Positions 34,635 through 45,077 of a stretch of 64,000 bases of DNA are shown here, one piece after another. Position 1 is the first letter of the stretch. Every line of letters begins with the position of its first letter. This DNA is from Mycobacterium interjectum (GTDB taxonomy: Bacteria; Actinomycetota; Actinomycetes; Mycobacteriales; Mycobacteriaceae). The notes under the pieces were generated by a model. That model did not search any database. It was not told where the DNA came from and saw only the letters and a list, made by a program, of their open reading frames with translations. The DNA lies in contig LQPB01000053.1 of assembly GCA_002102225.1 (NCBI GenBank), positions 33,021 through 97,020 on the forward strand, read 5' to 3'. The position numbers and the translations under genes were made by a program.

Positions 34635-37600
34635 GTACGGCGCAGCGGCCCCGGGTTCCACAGGCCGCTGCGGGTCGCGATCCCCAGCTGCAGATCGGCG
34701 GGCTTGGCGTTGGGGTAGTACGGCGTCAGGCGTTGCAGCGAGCCCCAATCGCGGGACCAGTCGTCCTTCAGGTACGTGGCCAGGGTGGCCGCCTTGACCA
34801 GGAGCTCCGTGACGCCCAGCGGGCCGCCCCCGTTGTTGTCCATCACCGGCGAGTTTGCCTCGGCGCCGAATCGGTCCGGCAGGATGCGCCACTTCGGTGT
34901 CTCGTCGACGCCGTTTTGGTGGCCGAACGGCCGCTGGCAGGGGAAGGCCAGCCCGACGAGCCAGTCCAGGAACACCGGGTCTTGGGACCCCACCACGTCC
35001 TGCAGCGTGCGCAGCTGCGGAATCCGCGGGGGCGTCAGCGCGATCCAGTGCTGCGGCGCCAGGTCTTCGTCGTCGGCGACCAGGCGGATCTGGGTGGCGG
35101 TGCTGGGGATGGCGGACAGCGCCAGTCGCAGGTTGCGCCAGGCGGGGGACGCGCCGACGTCGGCCAGTTGGAACGACCCGCCGGGGTGTCCGCCGGCCGC
35201 TTGGTCGTCGGTGGCCCACTGCACCTGGACCTCGCGCGGGTCGAAGCGGCCGGCCGCGCTGACCACCAGCAGCGGGCCCGCCTTGTCACGGGCGGGCAGT
35301 CGATACCAGCCCGACCGCAGATGGGCGGGCAGCTGGATGCCCGAGCGCCAGCTGCCGAGCACCGGCGTGCGCGCCGGGTCGAGGTTGTAGGGCAATTGGG
35401 CCACCGAGCCGTTGATTCCCGGGGCGGGCGTGGTGCCGCCCTCGGTGCCGGCCTCCGCACCGGTGATCAGCTTGTCTTCGCCGACGAAGCTGCGGTCGCC
35501 GGGACGTTCCATCACCGGGTCGGCGCGGACGTCGGCGGGAATGCCGTTGGGGGTGAACGCTTCCGACAGGCCGGCGCCCAGGGCGTCGGCCACCGTGGCG
35601 CTCACGGGCGCCAGCATGCCGGCGTTGGGGTCCTGCTCCACCAGCACGTCCTCGGCCAGGCCGCAGGACTTGCCGGCCAGCGCCTCGAGGTTGGAGCGGC
35701 CCACCGTCCACGCGGGGTACTGGTCGATCATCGCCAGCGTCAGCGACGCGACCTCGAAAACCACCAGGATCCACGTCGCAATTGCCAACGGGGACTGGAC
35801 AATTCCGGCGACCCGCGCGCCGAGGCGGGTCTTGGGTGCGCCGTTGTCAGGATCGACGAAATGGAACCACGCCGCCAGCAACAGCATCAGCAGGGTCAGC
35901 CCCAGCAGCACGGTGGCGAAGGCGTAATGCCAGGCCGGGAACGAATTCGACCAGGGCACACCGAAATTGGAGACATACCACCAGCCGTTGACGCTGGCGA
36001 ACGACAACGCCACCAGGAACAGCACCACGGCGGCGAACACGGTGCGGTTGCGCCGCGACCGCATCGCCGCGGCCGTCACCGCGACCGCGGCGAGCGCACC
36101 CAGCGGTCCCGCCAGCCCGGCGAACACCCCGAAGTGGTGGGTCCATTTGGTCGGTGTGAACATCATCGCGACGAACGAGATGATGGTGATGCCGACGATG
36201 CGCCGGCTCGGCCCGGCGGCGGTGCCCGGAATCTTGCCCTTGCGCAACGACATTGCCACGGTGATCCCGAGCGCCAGCACCAACGCCAGCACCGCGAAGC
36301 GGCGGGCGACGGACCCGTCGGGGCTGGCCATGAACAGCCGCTCGTAGCGGAGGTGTTCGTCGAACCAGCTCAGGCTGGGCCCGACGGCGCGCTTGAGGGC
36401 GGTGGCCTGGATCTCGCCGGCCAGCGTCTGGTCGCGGAAGATCAGGATCCCGGTGACGGTGACCGCGGCCAGCAGCGGCGCCACCAGGGGTAGCGCACCG
36501 AACAGTTTGGACCTGCGGTGCAGGATCGTGCGCAGCGGTCCGATCGCGACCAGCAGCGCGCCGATCGAGGCGATGCCCGTCGGCCCGGAGAACAGGGTCA
36601 GCGCGCCGATGATGCAGGCGATGGCCACCGGCAGCAGCCGGCTGGTGGCCACCGCGCGTTCGACCGAGCACCAGGTCAACAGGATGCCCAGGGCGATGAT
36701 CGGCTCGGGGCGCAGGCCGTTGTCCAGCGGCAGCCAGACGGCCAGGAACATGCCCGCCGCCGTCCACGCCGCCGCCCGGTTCCGCTTGACCGCGTCGCCC
36801 AGCCGCGGCATCACTTCGCGGCTGATCACCCACCAGCACGTCAGCGCCATCGCCAGGGTGGGCAGCCGCATCCAGATGCTGGTCGTGCTGACGTGGGCCC
36901 ACACCGCCAGCAGGTCGTAGTACCAGCCGAACGGGGCCTCGGGGGTGCCGAACCAGCGGTAGTAGTTGGCCATGTAGCCGGCGTGCTCGGAGACCCGGGC
37001 CATGGTGAGGATGTAGCCGTCGTCGGACGTGTTGGCGCCGACGAAATGCCACCACGCCAGCACGGCGATGACGAGGGCGTCCAGGCCACCGACGGACCAC
37101 CAGCGCGCGGGCAGGAAGCGGCGGTGCCGGGTCCCGTCGGCGGTGTCCAGGACGTGCAGGGCGACCAGGGCGGCGGCCGTCAGCACCACCCCGAGGATCA
37201 TCGCCGCCATCTTCAACGTGGTGGGGCTGCTGCTGTAGCGGGTGTCGACGGTCGCCGAAAAGCTCAGGCCCGGCGGCGCCGGCCCACTCAGGTCGGTGAA
37301 GACGCCGACGATCTGCGGCCGGAAGTCGTAGCCGCTTTTCTCGCCGCGCAGCGGCGCGCCGGGATGCTCGGCGTTGGGTCCCTGCGTCAGGCCGACGAAT
37401 TCGGCGGTGACCTTCTCGGCGTGCGCGGTGAAGGTCAACCGCTGGCAGGCCGGGCTGAGCACCTCGCTCAACGGCGCGGTGACCACAGCGACGTTGCGCA
37501 CCACGAGCACCAGGTAGTCGTTGGCCCGCTGGATGAGCAGGCCGCGGTCGACGGCCTTGGGGGCCTGCTTGGGCACCGTGGACAACAGCACCGTCTTGCC

Positions 37601-37846
37601 CGAGTTCTGCGGTCCGGCCAGCCCGGCGGCGGCCTGACACGGCACGCTGACGTTCAAATCGGTGGCGACGTAGCCGATCAGCGGGGCATCGACGCTGTTG
37701 AAGGTGCCGTTCTGCGGCCAGTTGAGTTGGGCGGTGGTCTGGTTGACGGGAAGCAGCGGCGTGGCGATCGCCAGCAGGGCGCCGAGCAGACCGGCGACGA
37801 TAGCAACCACCCGAGCGATCCGGTGGTTACCTTCCGCGTCGTCCAC
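34631..37846 (-). CDS. embC: Arabinosyltransferase EmbC
   Basis: GT-C enzyme that extends the alpha-1,5 arabinan of lipoarabinomannan. The 1071-residue protein starts with GTG 37846 and shows the Asp pair in VGANTSDDGYILTMARV, then WFGTPEAPFGWYYDLLA, MFTPTKWTHHFGVFAGL and ERPGDRSFVGEDKLITG. The C-terminal lectin-like domain ends QRLTPYYPNAKPADL. It is assigned to EmbC rather than EmbA or EmbB from these segments and from its place next to aftA. In M. tuberculosis it is followed directly by embA; here about 3.4 kb with embR and the ArsR operon intervene. Confidence 0.96.
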   Translation of the reverse strand: MDDAEGNHRIARVVAIVAGLLGALLAIATPLLPVNQTTAQLNWPQNGTFNSVDAPLIGYVATDLNVSVPCQAAAGLAGPQNSGKTVLLSTVPKQAPKAVDRGLLIQRANDYLVLVVRNVAVVTAPLSEVLSPACQRLTFTAHAEKVTAEFVGLTQGPNAEHPGAPLRGEKSGYDFRPQIVGVFTDLSGPAPPGLSFSATVDTRYSSSPTTLKMAAMILGVVLTAAALVALHVLDTADGTRHRRFLPARWWSVGGLDALVIAVLAWWHFVGANTSDDGYILTMARVSEHAGYMANYYRWFGTPEAPFGWYYDLLAVWAHVSTTSIWMRLPTLAMALTCWWVISREVMPRLGDAVKRNRAAAWTAAGMFLAVWLPLDNGLRPEPIIALGILLTWCSVERAVATSRLLPVAIACIIGALTLFSGPTGIASIGALLVAIGPLRTILHRRSKLFGALPLVAPLLAAVTVTGILIFRDQTLAGEIQATALKRAVGPSLSWFDEHLRYERLFMASPDGSVARRFAVLALVLALGITVAMSLRKGKIPGTAAGPSRRIVGITIISFVAMMFTPTKWTHHFGVFAGLAGPLGALAAVAVTAAAMRSRRNRTVFAAVVLFLVALSFASVNGWWYVSNFGVPWSNSFPAWHYAFATVLLGLTLLMLLLAAWFHFVDPDNGAPKTRLGARVAGIVQSPLAIATWILVVFEVASLTLAMIDQYPAWTVGRSNLEALAGKSCGLAEDVLVEQDPNAGMLAPVSATVADALGAGLSEAFTPNGIPADVRADPVMERPGDRSFVGEDKLITGAEAGTEGGTTPAPGINGSVAQLPYNLDPARTPVLGSWRSGIQLPAHLRSGWYRLPARDKAGPLLVVSAAGRFDPREVQVQWATDDQAAGGHPGGSFQLADVGASPAWRNLRLALSAIPSTATQIRLVADDEDLAPQHWIALTPPRIPQLRTLQDVVGSQDPVFLDWLVGLAFPCQRPFGHQNGVDETPKWRILPDRFGAEANSPVMDNNGGGPLGVTELLVKAATLATYLKDDWSRDWGSLQRLTPYYPNAKPADLQLGIATRSGLWNPGPLRRT

Positions 37847-37870
37847 GGGGGTAGATGCTAGTTCCAGTCG

Positions 37871-39745
37871 CTACGCCGTCGGCTTGCGGATGGCCAGCAC
37901 GAACGGGCCGACACTGTCGACGACGAACTGGGGATCGGCGAACAGGGCCGCCGCCAGATCGACGGTGTACCGACGGACGTTGGGCTGGTTGGGGTACACG
38001 TCCTGCGCCAGCCGCAACGTGTAGGTGCTGTTCGCCCCCCGGCGCATGAGGAAAACCGTCGGCGGCGGCCACGGCGACGTGTCGAGCGCATGGATGAACT
38101 GGTCGGCGGTTTTGAGCTTGGACCACTTCTCGATCTGGGCGGCCCGCAGGTCGAACTGCGCCAGCGGGTTGGCGTAGTGCGACGTCAGCCCCTGGAATCC
38201 CCAGTAGGGGTAGTAGGACAGGAAGCTGTAGTCGGCCGTCACCACGACGATCTGGTCGCGCGGCTTGCCGGTCACCTTGAGGATGGCGGTGTCGATGACC
38301 GGGTAGAACTTCTCGGAACTCGGCGGCCGCCGGTCACCGCGCTGGCCGTGGCCGTCGGTGTCCGTATAGGCGATGGTCAGATCCGGGCGCAGCACGTCGG
38401 GGATGTCCTGGCTGAACGCGATCGCCCCGGCCAGCCCGATCGCGGCGGCAACCGGCACGATCGCACGGCTGCGCGGGGCGAGGGCCGTGACGGCCTCCAC
38501 GAAGCCGAACACCCCAGCGGCGACCAGCAGCACGCTGAGCGTCGGCTGCAGCCGGAAGGACAGCAGCGTGGTGCGCGCCAGCGTGGTCAGCATCGACAGC
38601 AGCGACCACAGGTACACGGCGAGCACGCCGATGGCCAGGGCGCCCGCCCGCACCGAGGTGCCCGCCCGCACCACCAGCCACAGCGTGCCCAGCATGCAGA
38701 TCGCCCCCAGCAGCGAGAACTGCAGCATCGGGAAGGTCAGTTCGGCGCCGTCGGCCGGCAGGTAGTGGAAGGCGCTGCCGCTGTTGCTGACCGGGCTGTG
38801 GGCCGCACGCAGAATGAACGGCAGCCAGGTGGTGCTCGCGATCACCGCCGCGATGGCGGCGATGACACCCAGCCGGCGCAGCGGGTCGAACGCCGCCACG
38901 ACGCCGTCGCGGCCCTTGTTTTGAAGCCAGCGCGCGCCGGCCAGCAGCAGCGCCATCAGCACCACCGCGAACGCGCTGAAGGCGAGCAGCAGCGAGTACC
39001 AGGTGGCGGCCCAGCCGAGGAACAGCCCGGCGCCGACCACCGCGGCCCACCCGCCGCGTGCCCCGGCCCGCAGGCCCGACCACGTCAGCACCAGCGCCGG
39101 CGGCAACAACACCGTGATCATCGCGGCGTAGGGCTCCGGCGAGCTGTAGGCCAGCGTCACCGCCGCGGTCGCGGTCGTGACGATCAGCGCGTATTCGAAG
39201 CGGATCATCCGCCACCACAGCACCAGCGCGATGGCGACCGCGATGGTGATCGAGGTGATCGCCCACGGCTTGTACATCTCCCAGGCCGGCGTGCCGGTCA
39301 GCGCCGCGACGCGACCGCCGATCCAGAACCAGCCCGGCGGGTAGAAGGTCGGCAGCCCGAGGTAGGTCATGTCGTGCAGGGCGGGGCTGTCCGCGAGGCG
39401 GGTCAGGTATTCGGTGCGGAACTGCTGGTCGACGGAGATGCCGAACAGGTACAGCTTGGTGGCGCCCAGTGGCATGCCCAGCGTGACGACGGTGAGCGCG
39501 GACAGGAACACCAGCCCGCCCAGCCGGGCCAGGACGCGGCGCCCCCGGCGCCACAGCCAACCGGCCGCGACGAGCCCGGCCAGGCAGCCGACCTGCCCGA
39601 CGGTGGTCAGCGCGTGCAGCTGGTTCGACGACGGGAAGGCCGGCCATTGCACGCCGGCGATCGCGATCAGCGACGGCACCGCCACGATCACGGCTACCGC
39701 CGACCCGGCGGCCATCTGGCCCAGGGTGGCCAGCGCGTTGCGCAT
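37871..39745 (-). CDS. aftA: Galactan arabinofuranosyltransferase AftA
   Basis: GT-C enzyme that places the first arabinofuranose residues on the galactan chain, priming it for the Emb proteins. With ATG 39745 the protein has 624 residues. Visible features are about eleven membrane helices, the conserved loop [34 protein letters not shown] and a soluble C-terminal domain ([17 protein letters not shown]). The open frame continues into dprE2, but ATG 39745 lies 2 nt after that gene's stop and gives a family-like N-terminus. It lies between dprE2, which makes the donor, and embC. Confidence 0.95.
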   Translation of the reverse strand: MRNALATLGQMAAGSAVAVIVAVPSLIAIAGVQWPAFPSSNQLHALTTVGQVGCLAGLVAAGWLWRRGRRVLARLGGLVFLSALTVVTLGMPLGATKLYLFGISVDQQFRTEYLTRLADSPALHDMTYLGLPTFYPPGWFWIGGRVAALTGTPAWEMYKPWAITSITIAVAIALVLWWRMIRFEYALIVTTATAAVTLAYSSPEPYAAMITVLLPPALVLTWSGLRAGARGGWAAVVGAGLFLGWAATWYSLLLAFSAFAVVLMALLLAGARWLQNKGRDGVVAAFDPLRRLGVIAAIAAVIASTTWLPFILRAAHSPVSNSGSAFHYLPADGAELTFPMLQFSLLGAICMLGTLWLVVRAGTSVRAGALAIGVLAVYLWSLLSMLTTLARTTLLSFRLQPTLSVLLVAAGVFGFVEAVTALAPRSRAIVPVAAAIGLAGAIAFSQDIPDVLRPDLTIAYTDTDGHGQRGDRRPPSSEKFYPVIDTAILKVTGKPRDQIVVVTADYSFLSYYPYWGFQGLTSHYANPLAQFDLRAAQIEKWSKLKTADQFIHALDTSPWPPPTVFLMRRGANSTYTLRLAQDVYPNQPNVRRYTVDLAAALFADPQFVVDSVGPFVLAIRKPTA

Positions 39746-39747
39746 GC

Positions 39748-40512
39748 TCAGATTGGCAGCTTGCGGAAGATGCTCCGCGGGATGTGTCGCAACACCATCA
39801 TCACGTAACGGAATGCTGCTGGCGCCCAAACCAATTCCTTACCTTGTGCCGCCGCGGTCACCGCGAGGTTGGCGACGTACTCCTTGTCGACGGTGAGCGG
39901 GGCCTCTTTGACGTGCGCGCTCATCCGGGTGCGCACCTGGCCCGGCCGGATCACCAGGACTCGAACCCCGAACTCGCGCAACGCCTCTGCCAGTCCGAGG
40001 TAGAAGCCGTCCAGGCCGGCCTTGGTGGAGCCGTAGACGAAGTTGGACCGCCGCACCCGCTCGCCGGCCGCCGAACTCATCGCGATGATCTGGCCGAAGC
40101 CCTGGGCGCGCATCTTCTCGCCCAGCAGGACGCCCACGGAAACCGCTGCGGTGTAATTGATCTCGGCGGCCAGCACGGCCTTGCGCTGGTTCTGCCATAG
40201 CTCTTCGGCGTCCCCGAGGATGCCGAACGCGACGATCGCGACGTCGACATCGCCGTCGGCGAAGGCCGCCTCGATCATCTTCGGGTGGCTGTCGGGGTCG
40301 GTGGCCTCGAAGTCGACCAGCTGCACCGAGCGCGCGCCCGCGGCCTTCATCTGGGCTACCGCGTCGTCGCGCCCCGGGTCATTCGGCATGGCCGCCAAGA
40401 TGATTCGGGCGTGCGCGTTTTGCAGGTACCGCTCGCAGATGGCCAGCCCGATCTCGGAGGTTCCCCCGAGCAACAGGATGGTCTGCGGATTTCCCACGGC
40501 GTCAAGCACCAT
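39748..40512 (-). CDS. dprE2: Decaprenylphosphoryl-2-keto-ribose reductase DprE2
   Basis: Short-chain dehydrogenase that reduces the 2-keto intermediate made by DprE1 to decaprenylphosphoryl-arabinose, the only arabinose donor of mycobacteria. The 254-residue protein has the NAD(P)-binding motif [17 protein letters not shown] (residues about 13-29), the AFGILG strand, a Ser in [10 protein letters not shown] and the catalytic YGSTKAG. ATG 40512 directly abuts the dprE1 stop with no gap. The pair act as a complex. Confidence 0.96.
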   Translation of the reverse strand: MVLDAVGNPQTILLLGGTSEIGLAICERYLQNAHARIILAAMPNDPGRDDAVAQMKAAGARSVQLVDFEATDPDSHPKMIEAAFADGDVDVAIVAFGILGDAEELWQNQRKAVLAAEINYTAAVSVGVLLGEKMRAQGFGQIIAMSSAAGERVRRSNFVYGSTKAGLDGFYLGLAEALREFGVRVLVIRPGQVRTRMSAHVKEAPLTVDKEYVANLAVTAAAQGKELVWAPAAFRYVMMVLRHIPRSIFRKLPI

Positions 40513-41877
40513 CTAGAGCAACTCCAAGCGTCGGGCCATGTCGGAGGCGAAGACCCCCGTCGGATCTACCTTGCGGCGCACGGCGATCCACTCGTCGATG
40601 CGCGGGTACATGGCGTGGAAGGTTTCGGCGGTGGTGCGCGAATCCTTGGCGGTGTACACCCGGCCGCCGAATTCCAGCACGCGGCGGTCGAGTTCGTTGA
40701 GAAACTCGTTGAGCCCTGGCTTGATGGGAAAGTCGACGCACACGTTCCAGCCCGGAATGGGGAAGCTCAGCGGGGCCTGGTTGCCGGGGCCGAACAGCTT
40801 GAACACGTTGAGAAACGAGTAGTGCCCCGACTTTTGGATGTCGCGGATGATGCCCTTGAACTCTTCCACCGCGGTGGTGGGCACGACGAACTGGTACTGA
40901 CCGAAACCGGCGGGGCCATAGGCGCGGTTCCATTCGCCGAACATGTCCAGGGGATGGTAGAACTGCGTCAGGTTTTGAATCTTGCCGCGGTAGGTGCCGG
41001 ACTTGCGGTACCACACCTCGCCGATGGGCCCGAAGGTGTACTTGTTGGCCAACCCGTTGGGAAAGACGTCGGGAAACGTAAGCAGTTGCGGCGCATCGAA
41101 TTTCAGCGGATTGCGGCGTAGTTTCGGCGGCAACTGGTCGAGCTTGGCGAGCGAGCCGCGCGAGATCGCCGCGCGGCCGAGTTTCGGCGGCGCGCTGATC
41201 GCGTCGAACCACGCGCTGGAATAGGTGTAGTCGGCCTCGCTGCCGTCGCTGTGAAATGCGATGGTTTCGTCCAGGCTGGCGGTGACGTCACCGTCGGCGA
41301 TGAAGTAGGCGGTCTCCGTCGGCGTCATCTCGACGGTGGCCCGCAGGATGATCCCGGTGAGGCCGTTGCCCCCGACCGTGGCCCAGAACAGCTCGGAGTC
41401 CGCACCGGTCGGAGTGAGATGGCGGACCTGGCCGTCGGCGGTCAGCAGGTCCATGCCGCGCACGTGGTTGCCGAAGCTGCCGGCGCTGTGATGGTTCTTG
41501 CCGTGGATGTCGCAGGCGATCGCGCCGCCGATGGTGACCTGCCGGGTGCCGGGCAGCACCGGGACCCACAGGCCGAACGGCAGCGCGGCCTTCATCAGCT
41601 GGTCGAGGTTGACCCCGGCATCGAGGTCGGCCAGCTTGGTGTCGGCGTTGACGGAGTGAATGGTGTTCAGCTCGGTCATGTCGATCACCAGGCCGCCGCC
41701 GTTTTGCGCGTTGTCGCCGTAGGAACGGCCCAGCCCGCGGGCGATCACTCCGCGTCCGCCCGAGTCGGCCGTGTCGGCCACGGCCTTGGCGATTTCCTCG
41801 GGGTCCGGCGTGGAAAGCACCGTCGCCGCCGACGGCGCGGTACGCCCCCAGCCCGCGAGCCGCTTGGTGGTGAACAT
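40513..41877 (-). CDS. dprE1: Decaprenylphosphoryl-ribose 2-oxidase DprE1
   Basis: FAD-dependent VAO-family oxidase that starts epimerisation of decaprenylphosphoryl-ribose; essential, and the target of benzothiazinones. FAD-binding segments are [17 protein letters not shown] and [14 protein letters not shown], with [14 protein letters not shown] in the substrate domain. The Cys in [12 protein letters not shown] corresponds to Cys387 of M. tuberculosis, the residue covalently hit by benzothiazinones, so the protein should be drug-sensitive. ATG 41877 gives 454 residues; a TTG at 41883 is an alternative, and no clear ribosome site decides. Confidence 0.96.
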   Translation of the reverse strand: MFTTKRLAGWGRTAPSAATVLSTPDPEEIAKAVADTADSGGRGVIARGLGRSYGDNAQNGGGLVIDMTELNTIHSVNADTKLADLDAGVNLDQLMKAALPFGLWVPVLPGTRQVTIGGAIACDIHGKNHHSAGSFGNHVRGMDLLTADGQVRHLTPTGADSELFWATVGGNGLTGIILRATVEMTPTETAYFIADGDVTASLDETIAFHSDGSEADYTYSSAWFDAISAPPKLGRAAISRGSLAKLDQLPPKLRRNPLKFDAPQLLTFPDVFPNGLANKYTFGPIGEVWYRKSGTYRGKIQNLTQFYHPLDMFGEWNRAYGPAGFGQYQFVVPTTAVEEFKGIIRDIQKSGHYSFLNVFKLFGPGNQAPLSFPIPGWNVCVDFPIKPGLNEFLNELDRRVLEFGGRVYTAKDSRTTAETFHAMYPRIDEWIAVRRKVDPTGVFASDMARRLELL

Positions 41878-41908
41878 CGTCAAAGAGGGTACCGCTTGGC
41901 CAGGTCGG

Positions 41909-42337
41909 TCAGCGGATGCGGAAGATAACGGCTCGCTGCACGATGAAGTTGATCACCGTCGCGGTGCCCTGTGCGATCACGAACGAGATGACGGGCGCCC
42001 ACCCCCGGTAGTGCAGAAGCACGAGGCAGAGGTGGTTGAGCCCGACCTGCACCGAGAAAGTGATGCCGTAGAGCACCATGACCGCGACGAACCGGGCGGT
42101 GCTGGCCGCCGCCTGAAACGTCCATCGGCGATTGATCAGGTAGGCGGTGATGGTGCCGACGATGAAGCTGGTGGCCTTGGACAGGTCAACCTGCAGGCCC
42201 ACCACCTTCCAGAGCACCAGGTAGAGGCTGAAGTCGACGATCCCGGCCAGACCGCCGGTGACGACGAAACGCATCACCTGCGTCTTCAGACCCAGGTGTG
42301 GGCGCGCGGGAGCGGCGCCGGGTTCTGGGGGGATCAT
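41909..42337 (-). CDS. GtrA-family membrane protein (Rv3789 type)
   Basis: A 142-residue protein with four membrane helices and the GtrA signature ([59 protein letters not shown]). The M. tuberculosis orthologue is needed for normal arabinosylation and has been proposed either to flip decaprenylphosphoryl-arabinose or to recruit AftA. It lies 31 nt upstream of dprE1 in the same direction, so a shared transcript is likely. Confidence 0.9.
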   Translation of the reverse strand: MIPPEPGAAPARPHLGLKTQVMRFVVTGGLAGIVDFSLYLVLWKVVGLQVDLSKATSFIVGTITAYLINRRWTFQAAASTARFVAVMVLYGITFSVQVGLNHLCLVLLHYRGWAPVISFVIAQGTATVINFIVQRAVIFRIR

Positions 42338-42379
42338 TGCGGCGAGTCTATCGGGACCGTCGCCGACGGCATGGGCGAG

Positions 42380-42859
42380 TTAGCGGGGCAGCTTCATCGA
42401 GATGAGCTCGACCTGGTTTTCCCCCTGCGGCGTCGTGTAGGTCACCGTGTCGCCGGCCTTACGCCCGGCCAGGGCCTGCCCCAACGGGCTGCGCGCGGTC
42501 AACGTCTCGGCCTCGCGGCCGATGGGGGTCTCCTCGACGATCGAGATCACGTGCATTGTGACGACCTCCCCGTCGGGGAATCGCAGCGTCACCTCGGTCC
42601 CGCCGGGCAGCGTTTCCGAGTCGTCCGAGGGGGACGGGCCGCTGCGCAGGCGCCGGTCCAGCTCGTTGATCCGGTCCGCGAGGACCACGAGCTCGTCCGC
42701 GCGTTGTATCGCCTCGGCCGCGTCGCCATGGTCACCGACCATGCCGCGGTCGTTTTTGACCTCGACCTCGAGGCGATCGCGCCGCTGCTTGAGCCGATCC
42801 AGCTCCGCGGCGAGGTTTTCCCGCGCCACGTCCACCGCCGACTTGGCCTTTTTGCTCAC
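42380..42859 (-). CDS. Gre-factor homologue (Rv3788 type)
   Basis: A 159-residue protein with the GreA/GreB layout: an N-terminal coiled coil (ENLAAELDRLKQRRDRLEVEVKNDRG, then DELVVLADRINELDRRL) and a C-terminal FKBP-like domain (TEVTLRFPDGEVVTMHVISIVEE, ARSPLGQALAGRKAGDTVTY). The M. tuberculosis orthologue binds RNA polymerase but has been reported as an inhibitor rather than a cleavage factor. The GTG at 42859 (MSKKAKSAV) is chosen over an upstream in-frame start, giving nearly the length of M. tuberculosis Rv3788. A perfect palindrome lies about 40 nt upstream. Confidence 0.9.
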   Translation of the reverse strand: MSKKAKSAVDVARENLAAELDRLKQRRDRLEVEVKNDRGMVGDHGDAAEAIQRADELVVLADRINELDRRLRSGPSPSDDSETLPGGTEVTLRFPDGEVVTMHVISIVEETPIGREAETLTARSPLGQALAGRKAGDTVTYTTPQGENQVELISMKLPR

Positions 42860-42897
42860 GTCAGTCGACCGATCCAATCTGCCGTCACACTGCTGAC

Positions 42898-42911
42898 CTG
42901 TAGCGCTACAG
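42898..42911. promoter_or_regulatory. Perfect 14-bp palindrome upstream of the Gre-like gene
   Basis: CTGTAGCGCTACAG is fully self-complementary and sits 39 nt upstream of the GTG of the Gre-like gene, in a 149-nt intergenic gap. The position suits an operator, and CTGTAGCGCTACAG resembles dimeric-repressor sites in form. The cognate regulator is unknown. Confidence 0.45.
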
Positions 42912-43008
42912 TGTTGCACCACCACCAGGCAGCCGCCACCTTACGCGAACGCAAACTTCGGTGTTCTACACATACCCAGTAGGGGGGCGGCGAATCCACC
43001 CCCGGTGG

Positions 43009-43548
43009 CTATGCCCAGCCGCCGGCCGTCACCGGTCCCGCGGTGAGGGTGACCACGTTGTTGCGGCTTTCCCGCGCCTCGATCCGAGACACCCATACCC
43101 GGCCGCCGGTCGCCAGCGCGACGATGCGCTCGACGGTCTCGAACGCCCAGGCCGCCGAGCCCTCCATACCGGTGTTCTCCATGATCCGCAGGTCGATGAC
43201 ACCGCGCTCGGCCAGCAGTTCGAACAGGTCGCGCTGCGGGTCGTCCTCGGCGATCAGCGTGGTGTGGTCGAACTGGTAGCGCAGCGCGGAGCGGATCTCG
43301 CCGACGGCGCCGCTGTCCACCACCAGCCCGGTGCCGAGTTCGGTTTCGGCGCAGGCGAACTCGACCTCGAACGCGCGTTCGCAGCCGTGTAGGAAGAACC
43401 GCTTCCCCGGATTGGCCCATGAGCGATGGCAGCAGGGGAGTTCGTCGAAGAGCTTGCGCATGTGGAAGCGCGCGGTGCGGCCGCTCGGTGCGTCGGCCCG
43501 GTGCATGGTTGCGACGTACACGTCGTCGTCGAAAGCGATGTGACTCAT
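43009..43548 (-). CDS. 6-pyruvoyl-tetrahydropterin synthase-like protein
   Basis: A 179-residue protein matching the T-fold PTPS/QueD pattern: FACAETELGTGLVVDSGAVGEIRSAL, then YQFDHTTLIAED (the LDHxxL-type motif), and EGSAAWAFETVERI near the end, the TAENLA-type position. The usual Zn-binding His trio is not obvious: the N-terminal part reads RAFEVEF and HGCERAF rather than the standard FxAAH. It may therefore be a divergent family member rather than an active pterin synthase. No queuosine or folate genes adjoin it. Confidence 0.65.
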   Translation of the reverse strand: MSHIAFDDDVYVATMHRADAPSGRTARFHMRKLFDELPCCHRSWANPGKRFFLHGCERAFEVEFACAETELGTGLVVDSGAVGEIRSALRYQFDHTTLIAEDDPQRDLFELLAERGVIDLRIMENTGMEGSAAWAFETVERIVALATGGRVWVSRIEARESRNNVVTLTAGPVTAGGWA

Positions 43549-43602
43549 GGGTGCAGCGTCGGGTCGGCGTCTTGACGGATCCTTGATAGATCCTTGGGAC
43601 CG

Positions 43603-45024
43603 CTAGAACGGCGGCGGCTCGTAGCTGGCGGCGATACGCTCGGCCCGTCGCGCCGCCTGGGCGGCCATGCGGGCTTCGTTCGCGCCGCGCTCCCACCCGA
43701 TTCGCGCCGCTCGCTCCTGGGCCCGGGTTCGCCGACGTGCCGGCATCATGAGTCCACAGCTTTCCCGCGGCGAGTGTGCGTCGGCGGGGAGCACCAGCGC
43801 TCCGGTCGGGATGGCCAACGCTGGAAAGAGCAGGCTCCCGCCGGGTTTGGTGACGTACTCATGCCCCGTCGGAGAGATCCACGCCACGGTGCCGTCGGGC
43901 TCCTGCCGATCCCGCCATTGGGTGTAGAAGGTCTTGAGCAGGTGGTGGTAGCGGCAGAGCAGTTTGAGGTTGGACGGGTGCGTGGGACCCAGCGGAAACG
44001 GCACCGTGTGGTCGATGTCGCAGATCTCGGCCGGCGCGTCGCAACCGGGGAAGCGGCAGGTCAAATCCCGAAAGCGGACGAACTCGGCCAGCGCGGCCGA
44101 CGGCCGATACCCCGACTCCGCCTTGGCCGGCGGGATCCGGAGCGGCTTGATCTTGGCGCGCCCGGCCACCTCCCGGAGCAGCTCCGCCGGCAGCGGCCCG
44201 AAACCGGACAGATACCCAGGAGCCTGCGACTCGCCATCGACCGCACCCTGCTCGGCGAGCACGTGAACGACGACATTCGTGCCACCACCGCGTTGCGGCG
44301 CAGCGCAAGCCGGTCCACCGCACAGGCAGCCCAGTACCTCTGCCCCGGCGGCTAACGCACCCAGAGCGTCGGCCCGGCGCTGGGCTTTGGTGCGCGGATC
44401 CTCGTGGCACACCGACGCGGCCAGTGCGTCGAGCCTCTGCTCGAGGGCGGCCCCGTCGGTGGCGTGCAGCTGCGCCCACACGCCGGCCAGCCCCGCGTCG
44501 GTGGCCGCGATATCGACGTAGCGATTTTCGTTGCGCGGCCCGGGCACCCGCACCCCGGCGGGATCGAAGCGCGCCACCCACATGTCGATGCGCTCGGCGG
44601 CCCTGGGCCCGGACAGCCGCATCCACTTCGGCGCATGGCGGGCCACCGCGGCGTCGATCTTGGCGATCAACTCCGCATCCTCGACCACCTCGGTGCGCGT
44701 CACCAACGCCGCTACCAGCCGGAAATCGATCTCGCCCCGCGCAAACACCTCCGCCACCCGGGGCAGCCGCTCACGCAGGGCGATCGCATGCCGCAACCGC
44801 CCCCGGGCGCGGCCACGGCTGATCCGCAACGCCGCGGCGACCTCGGCGACCACGTTCTCGTGCCCGTCGACGGCCCAGCTGAACCGCTCGCAATCGTCGT
44901 CGGGCGCCCGTCGCGCGTACAACTCCCCGATGGCCGCCAATTCCCGGGCGCAGGCCACGTTCTGTGCGCGCCCGGCATCGGAGATGGCATCCACCACTCC
45001 GGCGTCGCCCACGTCGTCGAACAT
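43603..45024 (-). CDS. 13E12-repeat family protein with DUF222 and HNH endonuclease domains
   Basis: A 473-residue protein typical of mycobacterial REP13E12 genes: an N-terminal DUF222 helical region (FSWAVDGHENVVAEVAAALRISRGRARGRLRHA) and a C-terminal HNH domain (CRFPGCDAPAEICDIDHTVPF, HPSNLKLLCRYHHLLKT). ATG 45024 is chosen; the open frame continues upstream without family similarity. In M. tuberculosis several copies exist and one is the insertion site of phiRv1. This copy looks intact. Its cellular function is unknown. Confidence 0.9.
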   Translation of the reverse strand: MFDDVGDAGVVDAISDAGRAQNVACARELAAIGELYARRAPDDDCERFSWAVDGHENVVAEVAAALRISRGRARGRLRHAIALRERLPRVAEVFARGEIDFRLVAALVTRTEVVEDAELIAKIDAAVARHAPKWMRLSGPRAAERIDMWVARFDPAGVRVPGPRNENRYVDIAATDAGLAGVWAQLHATDGAALEQRLDALAASVCHEDPRTKAQRRADALGALAAGAEVLGCLCGGPACAAPQRGGGTNVVVHVLAEQGAVDGESQAPGYLSGFGPLPAELLREVAGRAKIKPLRIPPAKAESGYRPSAALAEFVRFRDLTCRFPGCDAPAEICDIDHTVPFPLGPTHPSNLKLLCRYHHLLKTFYTQWRDRQEPDGTVAWISPTGHEYVTKPGGSLLFPALAIPTGALVLPADAHSPRESCGLMMPARRRTRAQERAARIGWERGANEARMAAQAARRAERIAASYEPPPF

Positions 45025-45077
45025 ACGTTCGAGTGTACGTGGGACCGCCGACACAACCGCGGGACCACCGACGCCGG

